Assembly (NCBI RefSeq): GCF_002116635.1
Contig: NZ_LQPW01000134.1
Coordinates: forward strand, 1 to 64,000
Direction: 5' to 3'
Source: Mycobacterium szulgai
GTDB taxonomy: Bacteria > Actinomycetota > Actinomycetes > Mycobacteriales > Mycobacteriaceae
DNA: 64,000 bases
Shown here: one piece after another, positions 19,020-28,747 of the stretch
Layout: each line of letters starts with the position of its first letter
How positions within the stretch are numbered: position 1 is the first letter of the stretch
The notes under the pieces: model-generated
What the model was told of the DNA's origin: nothing
What the model saw: only the letters and a program-made list of their open reading frames with translations
Databases searched by the model: none
Translations under genes and position numbers: made by a program

Positions 19020-19993
19020 CGACCGAAGTCAAGGACGAGCTGAGCCGTCTGGTAGTCAAATCGGTCAGTGCGCGCCGCGCCGAGGTCACGTCTCTGCTGA
19101 GGTTCGCCGGCGGTTTGCACATCGTGGCCGGCCGTGTGGTGGTGGAGGCCGAGGTCGACCTGGGCAGCATCGCCCGCCGGTTGCGCAAGGACATCTTCGA
19201 CCTGTACGGCTACAACGCGGTGGTGCATGTGTTGTCGGCGAGCGGGGTTCGCAAGAGCACCCGGTATGTCCTGCGGGTCGCCAATGACGGTGAGGCGCTG
19301 GCCCGTCAGACCGGACTACTTGACATGCGGGGTCGGCCGGTGCGTGGTCTGCCGGCCCAGGTTGTCGGCGGCAGCATCGGCGACGCCGAAGCCGCCTGGC
19401 GGGGCGCGTTTTTGGCGCACGGGTCCCTGACCGAGCCGGGACGCTCGTCGGCGCTGGAGGTCAGTTGTCCCGGGCCGGAAGCGGCGCTGGCCCTGGTGGG
19501 TGCCGCACGCCGGCTGGGAGTCAGCGCAAAGGCTCGAGAGGTGCGTGGCGCCGATCGGGTGGTGGTGCGCGACGGTGAGGCGATCGGTGCATTGCTGACC
19601 CGAATGGGGGCGCAGGACACCAGGCTGATCTGGGAGGAGCGCCGGATGCGCCGCGAGGTGCGGGCTACGGCCAACCGGCTGGCCAACTTCGACGACGCGA
19701 ATCTGCGCCGTTCGGCGCGGGCCGCGGTAGCGGCGGCCGCCCGGGTGGAGCGGGCGCTGGAGATCCTGGGCGATACGGTGCCCGAACACCTGGCTTCAGC
19801 CGGCAAGTTGCGGGTTGAGCACCGCCAGGCGTCGCTGGAGGAGCTGGGCCGGCTCGCCGACCCGCCGATGACGAAAGATGCTGTGGCAGGGCGTATTCGG
19901 CGATTGTTGTCGATGGCCGATCGCAAGGCCAAGGTTGAGGGTATCCCGGACACTGAGTCGGCGGTGACCCCAGACCTGCTCGAAGATGCCTAA
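19010..19993 (+). CDS. whiA: WhiA, sporulation/division transcription factor homologue
   Basis: 327 residues from the GTG at 19010 (an ATG two codons later is equally possible). The N-terminal half is the degenerate LAGLIDADG homing-endonuclease-like domain ([40 protein letters not shown]), and the C-terminal part is the DNA-binding helix-turn-helix ([20 protein letters not shown] then [13 protein letters not shown]). WhiA acts with WhiB in actinobacterial septation; in non-sporulating mycobacteria it is conserved and probably controls division genes. It is the last gene of the uvrC-rapZ-yvcK-whiA run. Confidence 0.95.
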   Translation: MAMTTEVKDELSRLVVKSVSARRAEVTSLLRFAGGLHIVAGRVVVEAEVDLGSIARRLRKDIFDLYGYNAVVHVLSASGVRKSTRYVLRVANDGEALARQTGLLDMRGRPVRGLPAQVVGGSIGDAEAAWRGAFLAHGSLTEPGRSSALEVSCPGPEAALALVGAARRLGVSAKAREVRGADRVVVRDGEAIGALLTRMGAQDTRLIWEERRMRREVRATANRLANFDDANLRRSARAAVAAAARVERALEILGDTVPEHLASAGKLRVEHRQASLEELGRLADPPMTKDAVAGRIRRLLSMADRKAKVEGIPDTESAVTPDLLEDA

Positions 19994-20057
19994 CGACCTA
20001 GTGCCGCGTAGCTAACCGCCTTCCCGCGGCCAGCCGTTCGGGGCTACGGTTCATGGC

Positions 20058-21446
20058 ATGAAGCGGCTCTCGAGCGTTGATGCGGCGTTTTGGTCGGCAG
20101 AGACAGCAGGCTGGCATATGCACGTGGGTGCACTGGCCGTATGCGATCCCACTGACGCGGCCGACTACAGCTTTCATCGACTCCGCGAACTGATCAACGA
20201 GCGACTTGCCGAGGTGCCGCAGTTGCGCTGGCGGGTGACGGGCGCCCCGCTGGGCCTGGACCGCCCGTGGTTCGTCGAGGACGAGGAGCTCGACGTCGAC
20301 TATCACGTCCGTCGAATCGGCGTTCCAGCGCCCGGAGGCCGGCGCGAACTCGAGGAGCTCGTCGGCCGGTTGATGTCCTACAAGCTGGACCGCTCCCGGC
20401 CGTTGTGGGAGCTGTGGGTCATCGAGGGTGTCGAGGGCGGCCGTTTCGCCACGCTGACCAAGATGCATCACGCCATCGTCGACGGGGTTTCCGGTGCGGG
20501 GCTGGGCGAAATCCTGTTGGACATAACGCCGGAACCACGACCGCCGCAAACGGAGAAGGTGGGATCGCTGGTGGGATTCCAAATCCCGGGCCTGGAACGT
20601 CGTGCCATCAGCGCGCTGATCAACGTCGGGATCATGACGCCGTTCCGCATCGCCAGATTGCTGGAGCAGACCGTGCGCCAGCAGATCGCGGTCCTCGGCG
20701 TGCGCAGCAAGCCGCCGCGATACTTCGACGCGCCGAAGACCCGGTTCAACGCGTCGGTCTCCCCGCACCGCAGGATCAGCGGAACCCGCGTCGACTTGGC
20801 GCGGGCCAAGGCCGTCAAGGATGCCTTCGGCGTCAAACTCAACGACGTCGTGCTCGCGCTAGTGGCCGGGGCAGCCCGCGAATACCTGCTCAAGCGCAAC
20901 GAGCTGCCCACGAAGCCGCTGATCACCCAGATCCCGGTCTCCACCCGCACCGACGAGACCAAGGAGGACGTCGGCAATCAGATCAGTTCGATGACGGCGT
21001 CGCTTGCCACCGACGTGGAGGATCCGGCCGAGCGGCTGCGTGCCATTCACGAAAGCACGCAGAGCGCCAAGGAGATGGCCAAAGCGTTGTCGGCGCATCA
21101 GATCATGGGGCTTACCGAAACCACGCCGCCCGGCCTGCTGCAACTGGCTGCCCGCGCCTATACGGCTACCGGACTCTCGCACAACCTGGCCCCAATCAAC
21201 CTGGTGATCTCCAATGTTCCCGGGCCACCGATCCCGTTGTACATGGCCGGCGCCAGGCTGGAGTCGTTGGTGCCGCTCGGGCCCCCCGTCATGGACGTGG
21301 CACTGAACATCACCTGCTTCTCCTACCAGGAACACTTGGACTTCGGTTTCGTGACGACACCCGAGGTCGCCAACGACATCGACGAGATGGCCGATCTCAT
21401 CGAGCCGGCTCTGGTCGAACTCGAGCGCGCCGCCGAAGCGCTCTAG
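20058..21446 (+). CDS. WS/DGAT-type acyltransferase (Rv1425-like)
   Basis: 462 residues, start ATG. It is a wax ester synthase/acyl-CoA:diacylglycerol acyltransferase: catalytic HHAIVDG at residues 137-143, the N-terminal [16 protein letters not shown], and the later [19 protein letters not shown] and [16 protein letters not shown] motifs. These enzymes esterify acyl-CoA with diacylglycerol or fatty alcohols to build storage lipid at the membrane. It follows whiA with the M. tuberculosis Rv1424c equivalent absent. The gene ends within a short tandem repeat array. Confidence 0.93.
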   Translation: MKRLSSVDAAFWSAETAGWHMHVGALAVCDPTDAADYSFHRLRELINERLAEVPQLRWRVTGAPLGLDRPWFVEDEELDVDYHVRRIGVPAPGGRRELEELVGRLMSYKLDRSRPLWELWVIEGVEGGRFATLTKMHHAIVDGVSGAGLGEILLDITPEPRPPQTEKVGSLVGFQIPGLERRAISALINVGIMTPFRIARLLEQTVRQQIAVLGVRSKPPRYFDAPKTRFNASVSPHRRISGTRVDLARAKAVKDAFGVKLNDVVLALVAGAAREYLLKRNELPTKPLITQIPVSTRTDETKEDVGNQISSMTASLATDVEDPAERLRAIHESTQSAKEMAKALSAHQIMGLTETTPPGLLQLAARAYTATGLSHNLAPINLVISNVPGPPIPLYMAGARLESLVPLGPPVMDVALNITCFSYQEHLDFGFVTTPEVANDIDEMADLIEPALVELERAAEAL

Positions 21447-21489
21447 GCAACGCAGCGTTCTAGGCAACGCAGCGTTCTAGGCAACGCAG
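21443..21489. repeat. 17-base tandem repeat (2.8 copies)
   Basis: The unit CTAGGCAACGCAGCGTT is present at 21443-21459 and 21460-21476, and its first 13 bases again at 21477-21489. The first copy begins inside the stop codon of the acyltransferase gene (TAG at 21444-21446), so each copy supplies an in-frame or near-frame TAG. It may be a small variable-number repeat. Confidence 0.85.
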
Positions 21490-21496
21490 TCGCGGG

Positions 21497-22858
21497 CTAC
21501 GGGTCGTCTTCGTCATCTGGCGCCAGCAGCTTTTCGGGGTGATGGAAGCTGTTGGTCCTGGGCTGGCCGTGGTCGAGGTGGGGTGGGGGGATCCATTCGG
21601 TGTCGCCGTGGGCGTTTTTGCGGGTGGCCCAGCCCTTTTCGGCCAGCGGGTGATGTCCGCCGCAGGCGAAGGTGAGCTGGTCGATGTCGGTGCTGCGGCA
21701 CTGGGCATAGGGGGTGCAGTGGTGCACTTCGCAGTAGTACCCCGGTGTATTGCAGCCCGGCGCCGAACAGCCGCGGTCCTTGGCGTACAAGACAATTCGC
21801 TGCGCCGGGGAGGCCAGACGCTTCGTGTGATACAGCGCCAGGGGCTTGCCCTCGTCGAAAATCGCCAAGTAATGGTTGGCCTGACGGCCCAGGCGGATGA
21901 CGTCGGACATGGGCAGGATGGTGCCGCCGCCGGTAAGGCCGCACCCGGCCGCAGCCTCTAAGTCCTTGAGCGTGGTGGTGACGATGATCGAGGCCGGTAA
22001 GCCGTTGTGCTGACCCAGCTCCCCGGACATCAACAGCGCGCGCAGCCCGGCGAGCAACCCGTCATGGAAACGCTGGGGTTTGGACCGCAGGTCGCGGCGC
22101 GCCGCTTCTGCGGAGGGCTCGTCATCGACCACCGGGGCTTCGTCGTCGCGGTTACACATCCCCGGAGCGGCCAGTTTGGCTTCGACGGCTTCCAGGGTGG
22201 CCCGCAGCTCGGGATCCACATAGCCGCTCAGGCGCGACATGCCGTCGTGTTCCTGCTTGCCCAGGGTAAGCCCGCGTTTGCGGGCGCGGTCCTCGTCGGT
22301 GTAGTTGCCGTCGGGGTTAAGCCAATCCATCAGCTGTGTGGCCAGTCCGGCCAGATCGTCGGGGCGCCGGCTGGCGCCCAGCTGGGCCAGCTGGGTTTCG
22401 GCGGCCACGCGGGTACCCAGATCGATCGCGGCGGGCAGCCCGCGCAGGAAATCGCGGATCACCTTGACATGCCCGTCGCCGATCAGCCCGTCGCGCTGGG
22501 CGGTCGCGGTCGCGGTCAACTGCGGCGACAGCGGCTCACCCGTCATAGCGCGGCGCTCACCCAGATCCGCGGCCTCGGCAATGCGCCGGCCGGCCTCGGC
22601 CCGGGTGATGTGCAACCGGTCAGCCAGGGCCACCCGCAACGTGCCGCCGAGCTCTTCCTCAGAAGATTGCTCGCCGATCTGATTGATCAAGGTATGCCCG
22701 GGCACCGGCAGCCGGCGCGCCACCCGTTCCAGACGTTCCAGCGCCCGCAACCGCTCCGGTGTGGTCAACACGTCAAAGGTCAACCCGCACAAGCGATCCA
22801 ACTCATAGTCGAGTGCGTCGAAGACCTCGACGATCTCCTCGCGCGTACTCGAACCCAT
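21497..22858 (-). CDS. 13E12-type DUF222/HNH endonuclease domain protein
   Basis: 453 residues from the ATG at 22858 ([20 protein letters not shown]); a start at 22888 would add ten. The DUF222 helical domain spans roughly residues 20-320, and the C-terminal HNH nuclease region carries the zinc-binding and catalytic pattern [18 protein letters not shown], then [14 protein letters not shown]. These proteins belong to the multicopy 13E12 repeat family of mycobacteria. In M. tuberculosis copies serve as phiRv1 attachment targets. The gene is intact here and sits between lipid genes, beside a tandem repeat, consistent with a mobile or recombining element. Confidence 0.9.
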   Translation of the reverse strand: MGSSTREEIVEVFDALDYELDRLCGLTFDVLTTPERLRALERLERVARRLPVPGHTLINQIGEQSSEEELGGTLRVALADRLHITRAEAGRRIAEAADLGERRAMTGEPLSPQLTATATAQRDGLIGDGHVKVIRDFLRGLPAAIDLGTRVAAETQLAQLGASRRPDDLAGLATQLMDWLNPDGNYTDEDRARKRGLTLGKQEHDGMSRLSGYVDPELRATLEAVEAKLAAPGMCNRDDEAPVVDDEPSAEAARRDLRSKPQRFHDGLLAGLRALLMSGELGQHNGLPASIIVTTTLKDLEAAAGCGLTGGGTILPMSDVIRLGRQANHYLAIFDEGKPLALYHTKRLASPAQRIVLYAKDRGCSAPGCNTPGYYCEVHHCTPYAQCRSTDIDQLTFACGGHHPLAEKGWATRKNAHGDTEWIPPPHLDHGQPRTNSFHHPEKLLAPDDEDDP

Positions 22859-22961
22859 GCCGCAAACAATACGAAGGCCTACCGACAAAAACGCCTACCC
22901 TGAGACCCATGAAACGAAAGTGGCGCAAGGGATTTCGGCGGCTATCAAGCCAGACGCGCGC

Positions 22962-24248
22962 CTAACTGCCGGGCGGGTTCTTCACGTACACCCAGGACAA
23001 AAACCGGGCCACCGCGTCGGCGGCCGTGTGTGCTCGCGGCGATCCGAAGATGTCGAAAGCGTGCTGGGCGTTGGGCAGTTCGGCGTAGGCGACCGGCGCC
23101 TTCGACACCGTGCGCAATTCGTCGACGAACTCGCGGGCCTCAACCACCGGAATGAGCGAGTCGTCGGTTCCGTGCAGCACAAAAAACGGTGGGGCGTCGG
23201 GCTTTACATACTGGATCGGCGAGGCATCGACATAGATGTGGCGATGCGTACTGAGCTTCTGTTTGACCACCATTCTTCCGAGTACCTCGACGAACTGGGC
23301 GCGCCCGACGGCCTCGGTGGAAAACCAGTCGTAGCGGCCGTAGAACGGGACTGCCGCCGCCACGGAGGTGTCGGCCTCTTCGAAGCCCGGCTGGAACTTG
23401 GGGTCGTTGGCCGTCAATGCGGCCAATGCAGACAAGTGGCCGCCGGCCGAACCGCCGCTGATCGCAACGAAATTCGGGTCGCCACCGTAAGCCGCAATGT
23501 TGTCCTTGACCCAGGCCAGTGCGCGTTTGACGTCGACGATGTGGTCGGGCCAGGTGTGCAGCGGCGAGACGCGGTAGTTCATCGAAACGCATACCCATCC
23601 GCGTGAAACCAAATGGCCCATCAGCGGATACGCCTGCGGGCGTCGCCACCCGATCATCCACGCGCCGCCGGGTACCTGTAGCAGCACCGGCGCCTTGCCG
23701 TCGCGCGGCAGGTCGCGTCGGCGCCAGATGTCGGCCAGGTTGGCCCGTCCGTGCGGCCCGTAGCGCACGACATTCTGCTTGTCCACGAAGCGCCGGCGGG
23801 CGACCGTGCTGCGCAGTGGGACGTTGCGCCTGCCGACACGTGTGGGTTCGGTCGGTAGCTCCTTGAGCTCCTCGGTGTAGTCGGGACCGAGTTGCTCGGT
23901 CAGCCCGGCTTCCAAAACCGGACCGGGGGTAACGGTGCCGCGGTAGCGGATCACCGCCAGGATGACCCAGGGCGCGGCCGTCAGTCCCAGTGCCGCTTTC
24001 CCTTTCGCGCCGGCGAAATCGCCACGGCGGCCGCGGCGCACGGCGTCCAGCGCGGAGGCGGTGGCGTACAGACCCGGCACCTCCGAGGTGGGCCAGCCGA
24101 ACCAGAACACCAGAACCGCCGCGTAAGGGTTACGGCTCAACGGGCGTAATCCGTTCGCGGCGTTGAGAACTTCAACGGTGGCTCGCGTCAGCGGTCTGGG
24201 CGTAAATGCCTGCCGCCGGGCCAGGCGTAGCAGTCGCCGGCCCCTCAT
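22962..24248 (-). CDS. lipO: Alpha/beta hydrolase, carboxylesterase/lipase (LipO-like)
   Basis: 428 residues. The catalytic domain (about residues 140-425) has the oxyanion motif VPGGAWMIG, the nucleophile elbow ISGGSAGGHLSAL, an acid in HGTDDSLIPV and the His in PNAQHAFDIF, all in the order of HSL-type esterases. The N-terminal 120 residues include a hydrophobic stretch near residues 40-60 and may anchor the protein at the membrane. Position next to a fadD and an acyltransferase, on the same strand with a four-base overlap to fadD, matches the lipO-fadD12-Rv1428c group of M. tuberculosis and suggests joint lipid turnover. Confidence 0.92.
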   Translation of the reverse strand: MRGRRLLRLARRQAFTPRPLTRATVEVLNAANGLRPLSRNPYAAVLVFWFGWPTSEVPGLYATASALDAVRRGRRGDFAGAKGKAALGLTAAPWVILAVIRYRGTVTPGPVLEAGLTEQLGPDYTEELKELPTEPTRVGRRNVPLRSTVARRRFVDKQNVVRYGPHGRANLADIWRRRDLPRDGKAPVLLQVPGGAWMIGWRRPQAYPLMGHLVSRGWVCVSMNYRVSPLHTWPDHIVDVKRALAWVKDNIAAYGGDPNFVAISGGSAGGHLSALAALTANDPKFQPGFEEADTSVAAAVPFYGRYDWFSTEAVGRAQFVEVLGRMVVKQKLSTHRHIYVDASPIQYVKPDAPPFFVLHGTDDSLIPVVEAREFVDELRTVSKAPVAYAELPNAQHAFDIFGSPRAHTAADAVARFLSWVYVKNPPGS

Positions 24249-25876
24249 GCGCCGCCGACCTGTGATTTCAATTCGGCGCGCAGGATTTTGCCGGTGCTGC
24301 CGCGGGGAAGCTCGTCGAGAACCGTAATCTCACGAGGCACCTTGTAGTTGGCCAGGTTCTCCCGGACATGTTGTTTGAGAGTGTCTGCAGTAGCCGAGCC
24401 GCCGGGTTCGAGCACCACGAATGCCGCGAGTCGCTGGCCATACTCCTCGTCGTCCACGCCGATCACGGTGGCTTCGGCCACCTCTGGGTGCGTGGCCAGG
24501 GTCTTCTCCACTTCGATCGGATAGATGTTCTCGCCCCCGGAGACGATCATTTCGTCGTCGCGGCCGACGACGAACAGCCGGCCGTTGTGATCGAGGTAGC
24601 CGACGTCGCCCGACGACATGAACCCCGCGTAAAAGTCTTTGGTGGTACCCGAGGTGTAGCCGTCGAACTGGGTTTCGTTGCGGACGTAGATGCTCCCGAC
24701 CTCGCCGACCGGGACTTCGTTCAATTCGGAGTCCAGGATGCGGATTTCGGTCCCGTCGGCCGGTTTGCCCGCGGTGTCGGGCGCGGCACGCAGGTCGGCG
24801 GGGGTAGCGGTGGCGATCATTCCGGCCTCGGTGGCGTTGTAGTTGTTGTAAATCACGTCGCCGAACTGGTCCATGAACGCGATGACGACGTCGGGGCGCA
24901 TCCGGGAGCCGGATGCTGCGGCGAAGCGTAATGTCTTGCCGCTGTAGCGGTTCCGCACGTCGTCGGGTAGTTCCATGATGCGGTCGAACATGACCGGCAC
25001 TACCGCAAGGCCGGTCGCCTGGTAGCGGTCGATGAGGTCCAGGGTGGCTTCCGGGTCGAATTTGCGACGGGTGACCACAGTGCAGGCCAGCGACGACGCC
25101 AGCACCAACTGTGAGAACCCCCACGCGTGGAACATCGGCGCCACGATCACAATGGGTTCCTCGGCCCGCCACGGCGTACGATCCAGGATCGCCTTGAGGG
25201 TGCCGATGCCGCCGCCACCGCCAGAGTGCTTGGCGCCCTTGGGTGTTCCAGTGGTGCCCGAAGTCAACAGGATTACTTTGCCCTTGTTTCCCGCGCCGCC
25301 GGAACGTTGCGGCCGTTGCCCGGTGTGGGCGGCGATGAGCTTCTCCACGGTCAATTCGTGCGGCCGATCGGACCACGCGACAATGCGGGTGGCGTGGGGC
25401 CGGTCGGCCAGTGCGCGATCCACCGTGGCGGTGAACTCCTCGTCGTAGACGACGGTATCGACATTTTCCCGCGCCACCACGTCGGCCAGCGCCGGGCCCG
25501 CGAACGAGGTGTTGAGCAGCAGAATGTCGGCGCCAATCCTGTTGGCCGCCAATAGGGAATCGACGAAGCCGCGATGATTGCGGCACATGATCCCGACCAC
25601 CCGCGGCGCTCCGCCCGGCAACCCCTGCAGCGCGGCGGCAAAGGCGTTGCTGCGCTCTTCGAGTTGCCGCCAGGTGAGCATGCCGAGTTCGTCGATAAAC
25701 CCCGGCTTGTCCGGGCAGCGTTGGGCCGCACCGGCGAAACCCGACGTGAAGCCCATGCCTTCGCGGCGCATTGCGGCGGCGATCTTGACATACTTGTCCG
25801 GTCGCATGGGCGCGATCATTCGGGCGCGCCGCATGGTGGTGATCAGCCCGAGGATGTCACTGATGCGAGATGCCAT
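24245..25876 (-). CDS. fadD12: Fatty-acid--CoA/AMP ligase (FadD12-like)
   Basis: 543 residues. The AMP-binding P-loop is LLTSGTTGTPKGAKHSGGGG, followed by YNNYNATEAGMIATA (A5), YLDHNGRLFVVGRDDEMIVS (A7-A8) and the C-terminal catalytic lysine in PRGSTGKILRAEL. This is a complete adenylate-forming ligase that activates fatty acids. It is upstream of lipO (coupled by overlap) and three bases downstream of the acyltransferase gene, so the three form one operon in which acids released by the lipase could be activated and re-esterified. Confidence 0.94.
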   Translation of the reverse strand: MASRISDILGLITTMRRARMIAPMRPDKYVKIAAAMRREGMGFTSGFAGAAQRCPDKPGFIDELGMLTWRQLEERSNAFAAALQGLPGGAPRVVGIMCRNHRGFVDSLLAANRIGADILLLNTSFAGPALADVVARENVDTVVYDEEFTATVDRALADRPHATRIVAWSDRPHELTVEKLIAAHTGQRPQRSGGAGNKGKVILLTSGTTGTPKGAKHSGGGGGIGTLKAILDRTPWRAEEPIVIVAPMFHAWGFSQLVLASSLACTVVTRRKFDPEATLDLIDRYQATGLAVVPVMFDRIMELPDDVRNRYSGKTLRFAAASGSRMRPDVVIAFMDQFGDVIYNNYNATEAGMIATATPADLRAAPDTAGKPADGTEIRILDSELNEVPVGEVGSIYVRNETQFDGYTSGTTKDFYAGFMSSGDVGYLDHNGRLFVVGRDDEMIVSGGENIYPIEVEKTLATHPEVAEATVIGVDDEEYGQRLAAFVVLEPGGSATADTLKQHVRENLANYKVPREITVLDELPRGSTGKILRAELKSQVGGA

Positions 25877-25879
25877 GGC

Positions 25880-26692
25880 TCAGCCCAGAATCGGGAAACG
25901 TCGTTTGGCGGCAAGCTCATTGAGTCCCTGCTGCATCACCGCCCGCACATGCTCGTCGACTTCGTCGACGTCCGGGTCGTCACCGAATTCCTTGGCGATG
26001 TCGATCGGTTCCAGCACCTGCATCACGATCTTGGTGGGCAGTGGCACGTTGGGCGGGATGGCGGCGCTGAACCCGAACGGAAAGCCGAACGACAGCGGCA
26101 GGATGTCGCTGCGGATCAGGCGTTTCAGGCCGAGTCGCTCGGCCAGCCAGGTGCCGCGGGATAGGTAGAGTTGCGTTTCCTGCCCGCCGACGGACACTGC
26201 AGGAACAATGGGTACTCCGGCTTCGATCGCGGTCCGGACATAACCTTTGCGGCCGTTGAAGTCGATGACGTTCTCCGAAAAGGTGGGCCGGTACGCGTCG
26301 TAGTCACCACCGGGAAAGACCACCACCACACCGCCGGTGCGCAGCGCCTTGGCGGCATTGTCGCGAGTGGCCCGGATATAGCCGACGCGCCTGAACAGCG
26401 GGCCGGTGACGCCCATGAACAAGATGTCGTGGCTCAGTGTGTAGACCGGGCGGTCATAGCCGAGCTGGTCGTAGAAGTCGACGCTGAAGATCGGGACGTC
26501 CATCGGGAACATGCCGCCGGAATGGTTGGCCACGACCAGCGCTCCGCCCGGTGGGAACGAATCCAAGCCATGCACCTCGGAGCGGAAATACGTCTTCAAC
26601 ACCGGGCGCATGACGCTGATCATGCGCTGGGTCAAGCCTGGGTCGAATTTCCCGATGTCGTCATTAACCGGGCTATCTGGGCTGTCGCTCAC
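25880..26692 (-). CDS. 1-acylglycerol-3-phosphate acyltransferase family protein (Rv1428c-like)
   Basis: 270 residues. The PlsC-like catalytic region is ALVVANHSGGMFPMDV, where the His-Asp spacing is longer than the classical NHxxxxD, as in the mycobacterial subfamily. A second block VVVVFPGGDYDAYRPTFSEN and VPIVPAVSVGGQET supply substrate contacts. It likely acylates a lysophospholipid or similar acceptor at the inner membrane. First gene of the operon with fadD12 and lipO. Start ATG at 26692. Confidence 0.88.
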   Translation of the reverse strand: MSDSPDSPVNDDIGKFDPGLTQRMISVMRPVLKTYFRSEVHGLDSFPPGGALVVANHSGGMFPMDVPIFSVDFYDQLGYDRPVYTLSHDILFMGVTGPLFRRVGYIRATRDNAAKALRTGGVVVVFPGGDYDAYRPTFSENVIDFNGRKGYVRTAIEAGVPIVPAVSVGGQETQLYLSRGTWLAERLGLKRLIRSDILPLSFGFPFGFSAAIPPNVPLPTKIVMQVLEPIDIAKEFGDDPDVDEVDEHVRAVMQQGLNELAAKRRFPILG

Positions 26693-26793
26693 TGAGGCCC
26701 CCTTGCCGTCGAGTCACTCGATCGTAGCGACCGCAATCGGCACCCCCCGCAACACGGGCGAAAGTCCCACGCGTAGCCGCACTGGCGGGCACA

Positions 26794-28089
26794 GTGGGTC
26801 ACGTGGCCGAAGTTGGTTACGGGCCCATATCGGTGATCGCCCGGCACATGCAGCTGATTCGCGACGACTTCATCGGCGAATTGTTCGACGAGATGAAGGC
26901 CGAGATTCAGGGTCTGAATTACGACACCCGGATGACCGACTTGTGGCGGGCAAGCCTGACCGAGAACATCGTCGCGGCCATCCACTATCTGGATCGCGAT
27001 GTGCCGGCGTCCCTGGTCGAGGCCCCTGCGGCCGCGCTGGCGTACGTGCGGGCGGCTGCGCAGCGAGATGTGCCGCTGTCCGGCCTGGTGCGGGCGCACC
27101 GGCTGGGACACGCGAGGTTCCTGGAGGTGGCGATGCAGCAGGTGTCGTCTCTGGAGCCGGCGGTGCGGGTGCCCACGCTCATCGAGCTGGTGAATCGCTC
27201 CGCCCGCTTGGTGGACTCGGTGGCCGACCAGCTGATCGTCGCCTATGAGTATGAGCACGATCGCTGGCTGAGCCGTCGCAGCGGCCTGCAGCAGCGGTGG
27301 GTCGGCGAGGTGCTTTCGGGTAACCCGGTCGACGTGCCCCGTGCGGAGCGGGCCCTGCGCTATCGGTTGGACGGCGTACACCTCGCGGCGGTGGTGTGGG
27401 TGGACGCGACGGTGCCCGCCGGTGAGGTGGTGGCGATTTTCGACTCGGTGCGCTCGTTGCTGGCCGCGGAGCTGGGCGCGTTGGGCAATTCGTTGCTGGT
27501 ACCGACCGACGAACACGAGGCCCGAATGTGGTTCTCAGTGCGTGACGGCCGCGCCCTGGAGCCGGCGAAACTGCGTACGGCATTCGAATCCGCCGGCATC
27601 CGAGCGCGCCTGGCGTGCGGCCGAGTGCAAGAGGGACTGCACGGATTCCGGGCATCGTTGATGCAGGCCGAACGAGTGAAGGCGGTGGCTCTGGCGGGCG
27701 GCCGAAGTGGTGGCGGCAGCGGTACCGACAGCGGCATGACCGCAGACCGAGTCGTTTTCTTTCGTGATCTCGCGCCCATAGCGCTGATGGCCGGCGACGT
27801 CGACGAGTTGCGGCGCTTCGTGGCCGATGTGCTGGGTGATCTCAGCGTTGACAACGAACGCAATGGCTGGCTACGCGAGACGTTGCGCGAATTTCTGGTC
27901 CGCAACCGCAGCTATGTTGCGGCCGCCGAGGCAATGACCTTGCACCGCAACACCATTCAGTACCGGATAGCCCAGGCGATGGAGCTGTGCGGACAGGACC
28001 TCGACGATCCCGACGCCGCATTCAAGGTGCAGATGGCGTTGGAGGTCTGCCGGTGGATGGCTCCGGGAGTGCTGCGCGCGGCCAACTAG
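26794..28089 (+). CDS. PucR/CdaR-type transcriptional regulator (Rv1429-like)
   Basis: 431 residues, GTG start. The N-terminal two-thirds is a helical sensor (RsbT co-antagonist-like region, about residues 10-165) and a GGDEF-like middle domain of the PucR type. The C-terminal PucR helix-turn-helix is clear: LREFLVRNRSYVAAAEAMTL then HRNTIQYRIAQAMELCGQDL. It diverges from the acyltransferase-fadD-lipO operon across about 100 bases, so that operon is a plausible target. Ligand unknown. Confidence 0.9.
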   Translation: MGHVAEVGYGPISVIARHMQLIRDDFIGELFDEMKAEIQGLNYDTRMTDLWRASLTENIVAAIHYLDRDVPASLVEAPAAALAYVRAAAQRDVPLSGLVRAHRLGHARFLEVAMQQVSSLEPAVRVPTLIELVNRSARLVDSVADQLIVAYEYEHDRWLSRRSGLQQRWVGEVLSGNPVDVPRAERALRYRLDGVHLAAVVWVDATVPAGEVVAIFDSVRSLLAAELGALGNSLLVPTDEHEARMWFSVRDGRALEPAKLRTAFESAGIRARLACGRVQEGLHGFRASLMQAERVKAVALAGGRSGGGSGTDSGMTADRVVFFRDLAPIALMAGDVDELRRFVADVLGDLSVDNERNGWLRETLREFLVRNRSYVAAAEAMTLHRNTIQYRIAQAMELCGQDLDDPDAAFKVQMALEVCRWMAPGVLRAAN

Positions 28090-28747
28090 CCCGTCTTCAT
28101 GCTGCGCGCACAAAAGCGCTGGTGAGCTTCATCGTCGGCGCATATGGTGCCCAGCGGCTTCGGCGCGTTAGCTATGCCCACACCGCAACACCTAGTCGAG
28201 AGATGCGCAGATGGACCAGCCAGCAGCCACCGGCGATCACCGCCAGACGGACTACCTGCTGCGCGTGCTCGGCCAGATCTGCCGCCGGACGAACCGCGGG
28301 ATCGACCAATACCTGAGGGCCAAGGCCCTCTCTGAAGCCGTCGGCCACAGTGACTACGCCTGTGGCCTTCGGCGCCCGACGGGCATCAACGAGCGGGACC
28401 GCCAAACTCTCAAGAGGCTGATCGATTGCCTGCAGCGACGGTTTCCGCCTGATGGCTAGGACGAGGTTCCCCCGATCTCTCGGAGGGCGCGGTCTGGGGA
28501 TCCGTTAGGACCGCAAGGAATCTGGTGTGGCGGCAGCGCCGAGGAAGCATTCGCGCGTAATGAGGGGTCGCGCAGGATGTCATTCGCGTAGGCGCGCCGC
28601 ACACCGATGATCGCGCCCTGCCGAGCTGACCGGCGGCCGGATGCACCCGGGCTAGCGCCCGAGTGTTTCCGATCGACCGCCGGCCTTGTGGTTCCGAATA
28701 GAGTTTATTGACTAGCTGGTTTCACACCTATCGGGAACGAGGCCGCC
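28090..28747. other. Gap region with one small candidate gene
   Basis: About 660 bases between the PucR-like gene and the DUF3556 gene. It contains the small frame described separately at 28211-28459. The remainder (28460-28747) shows no gene and should hold the promoter of the downstream operon; TTGACT at 28707 followed by an AT-poor spacer is the only -35-like element seen. M. tuberculosis has a PE gene (PE16) in this position; no PE domain is seen here. Confidence 0.4.
28211..28459 (+). CDS. Small hypothetical protein, doubtful
   Basis: 82 residues, ATG preceded by GAGAGATG. It is basic and cysteine-containing (QICRRTNRGIDQYLRAKALS, GLRRPTGINERDRQTLKRLI) and has GC-rich third positions like real genes. 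No family recognised. Two hairpins lie within it (28315-28330 and 28343-28367), so a structured RNA is an alternative reading. Confidence 0.4.
   Translation: MDQPAATGDHRQTDYLLRVLGQICRRTNRGIDQYLRAKALSEAVGHSDYACGLRRPTGINERDRQTLKRLIDCLQRRFPPDG

Noticed and set aside
21443-21489. Possible CRISPR repeats
   Set aside because: Units are directly adjacent without spacers and number fewer than three; no cas genes in the window.
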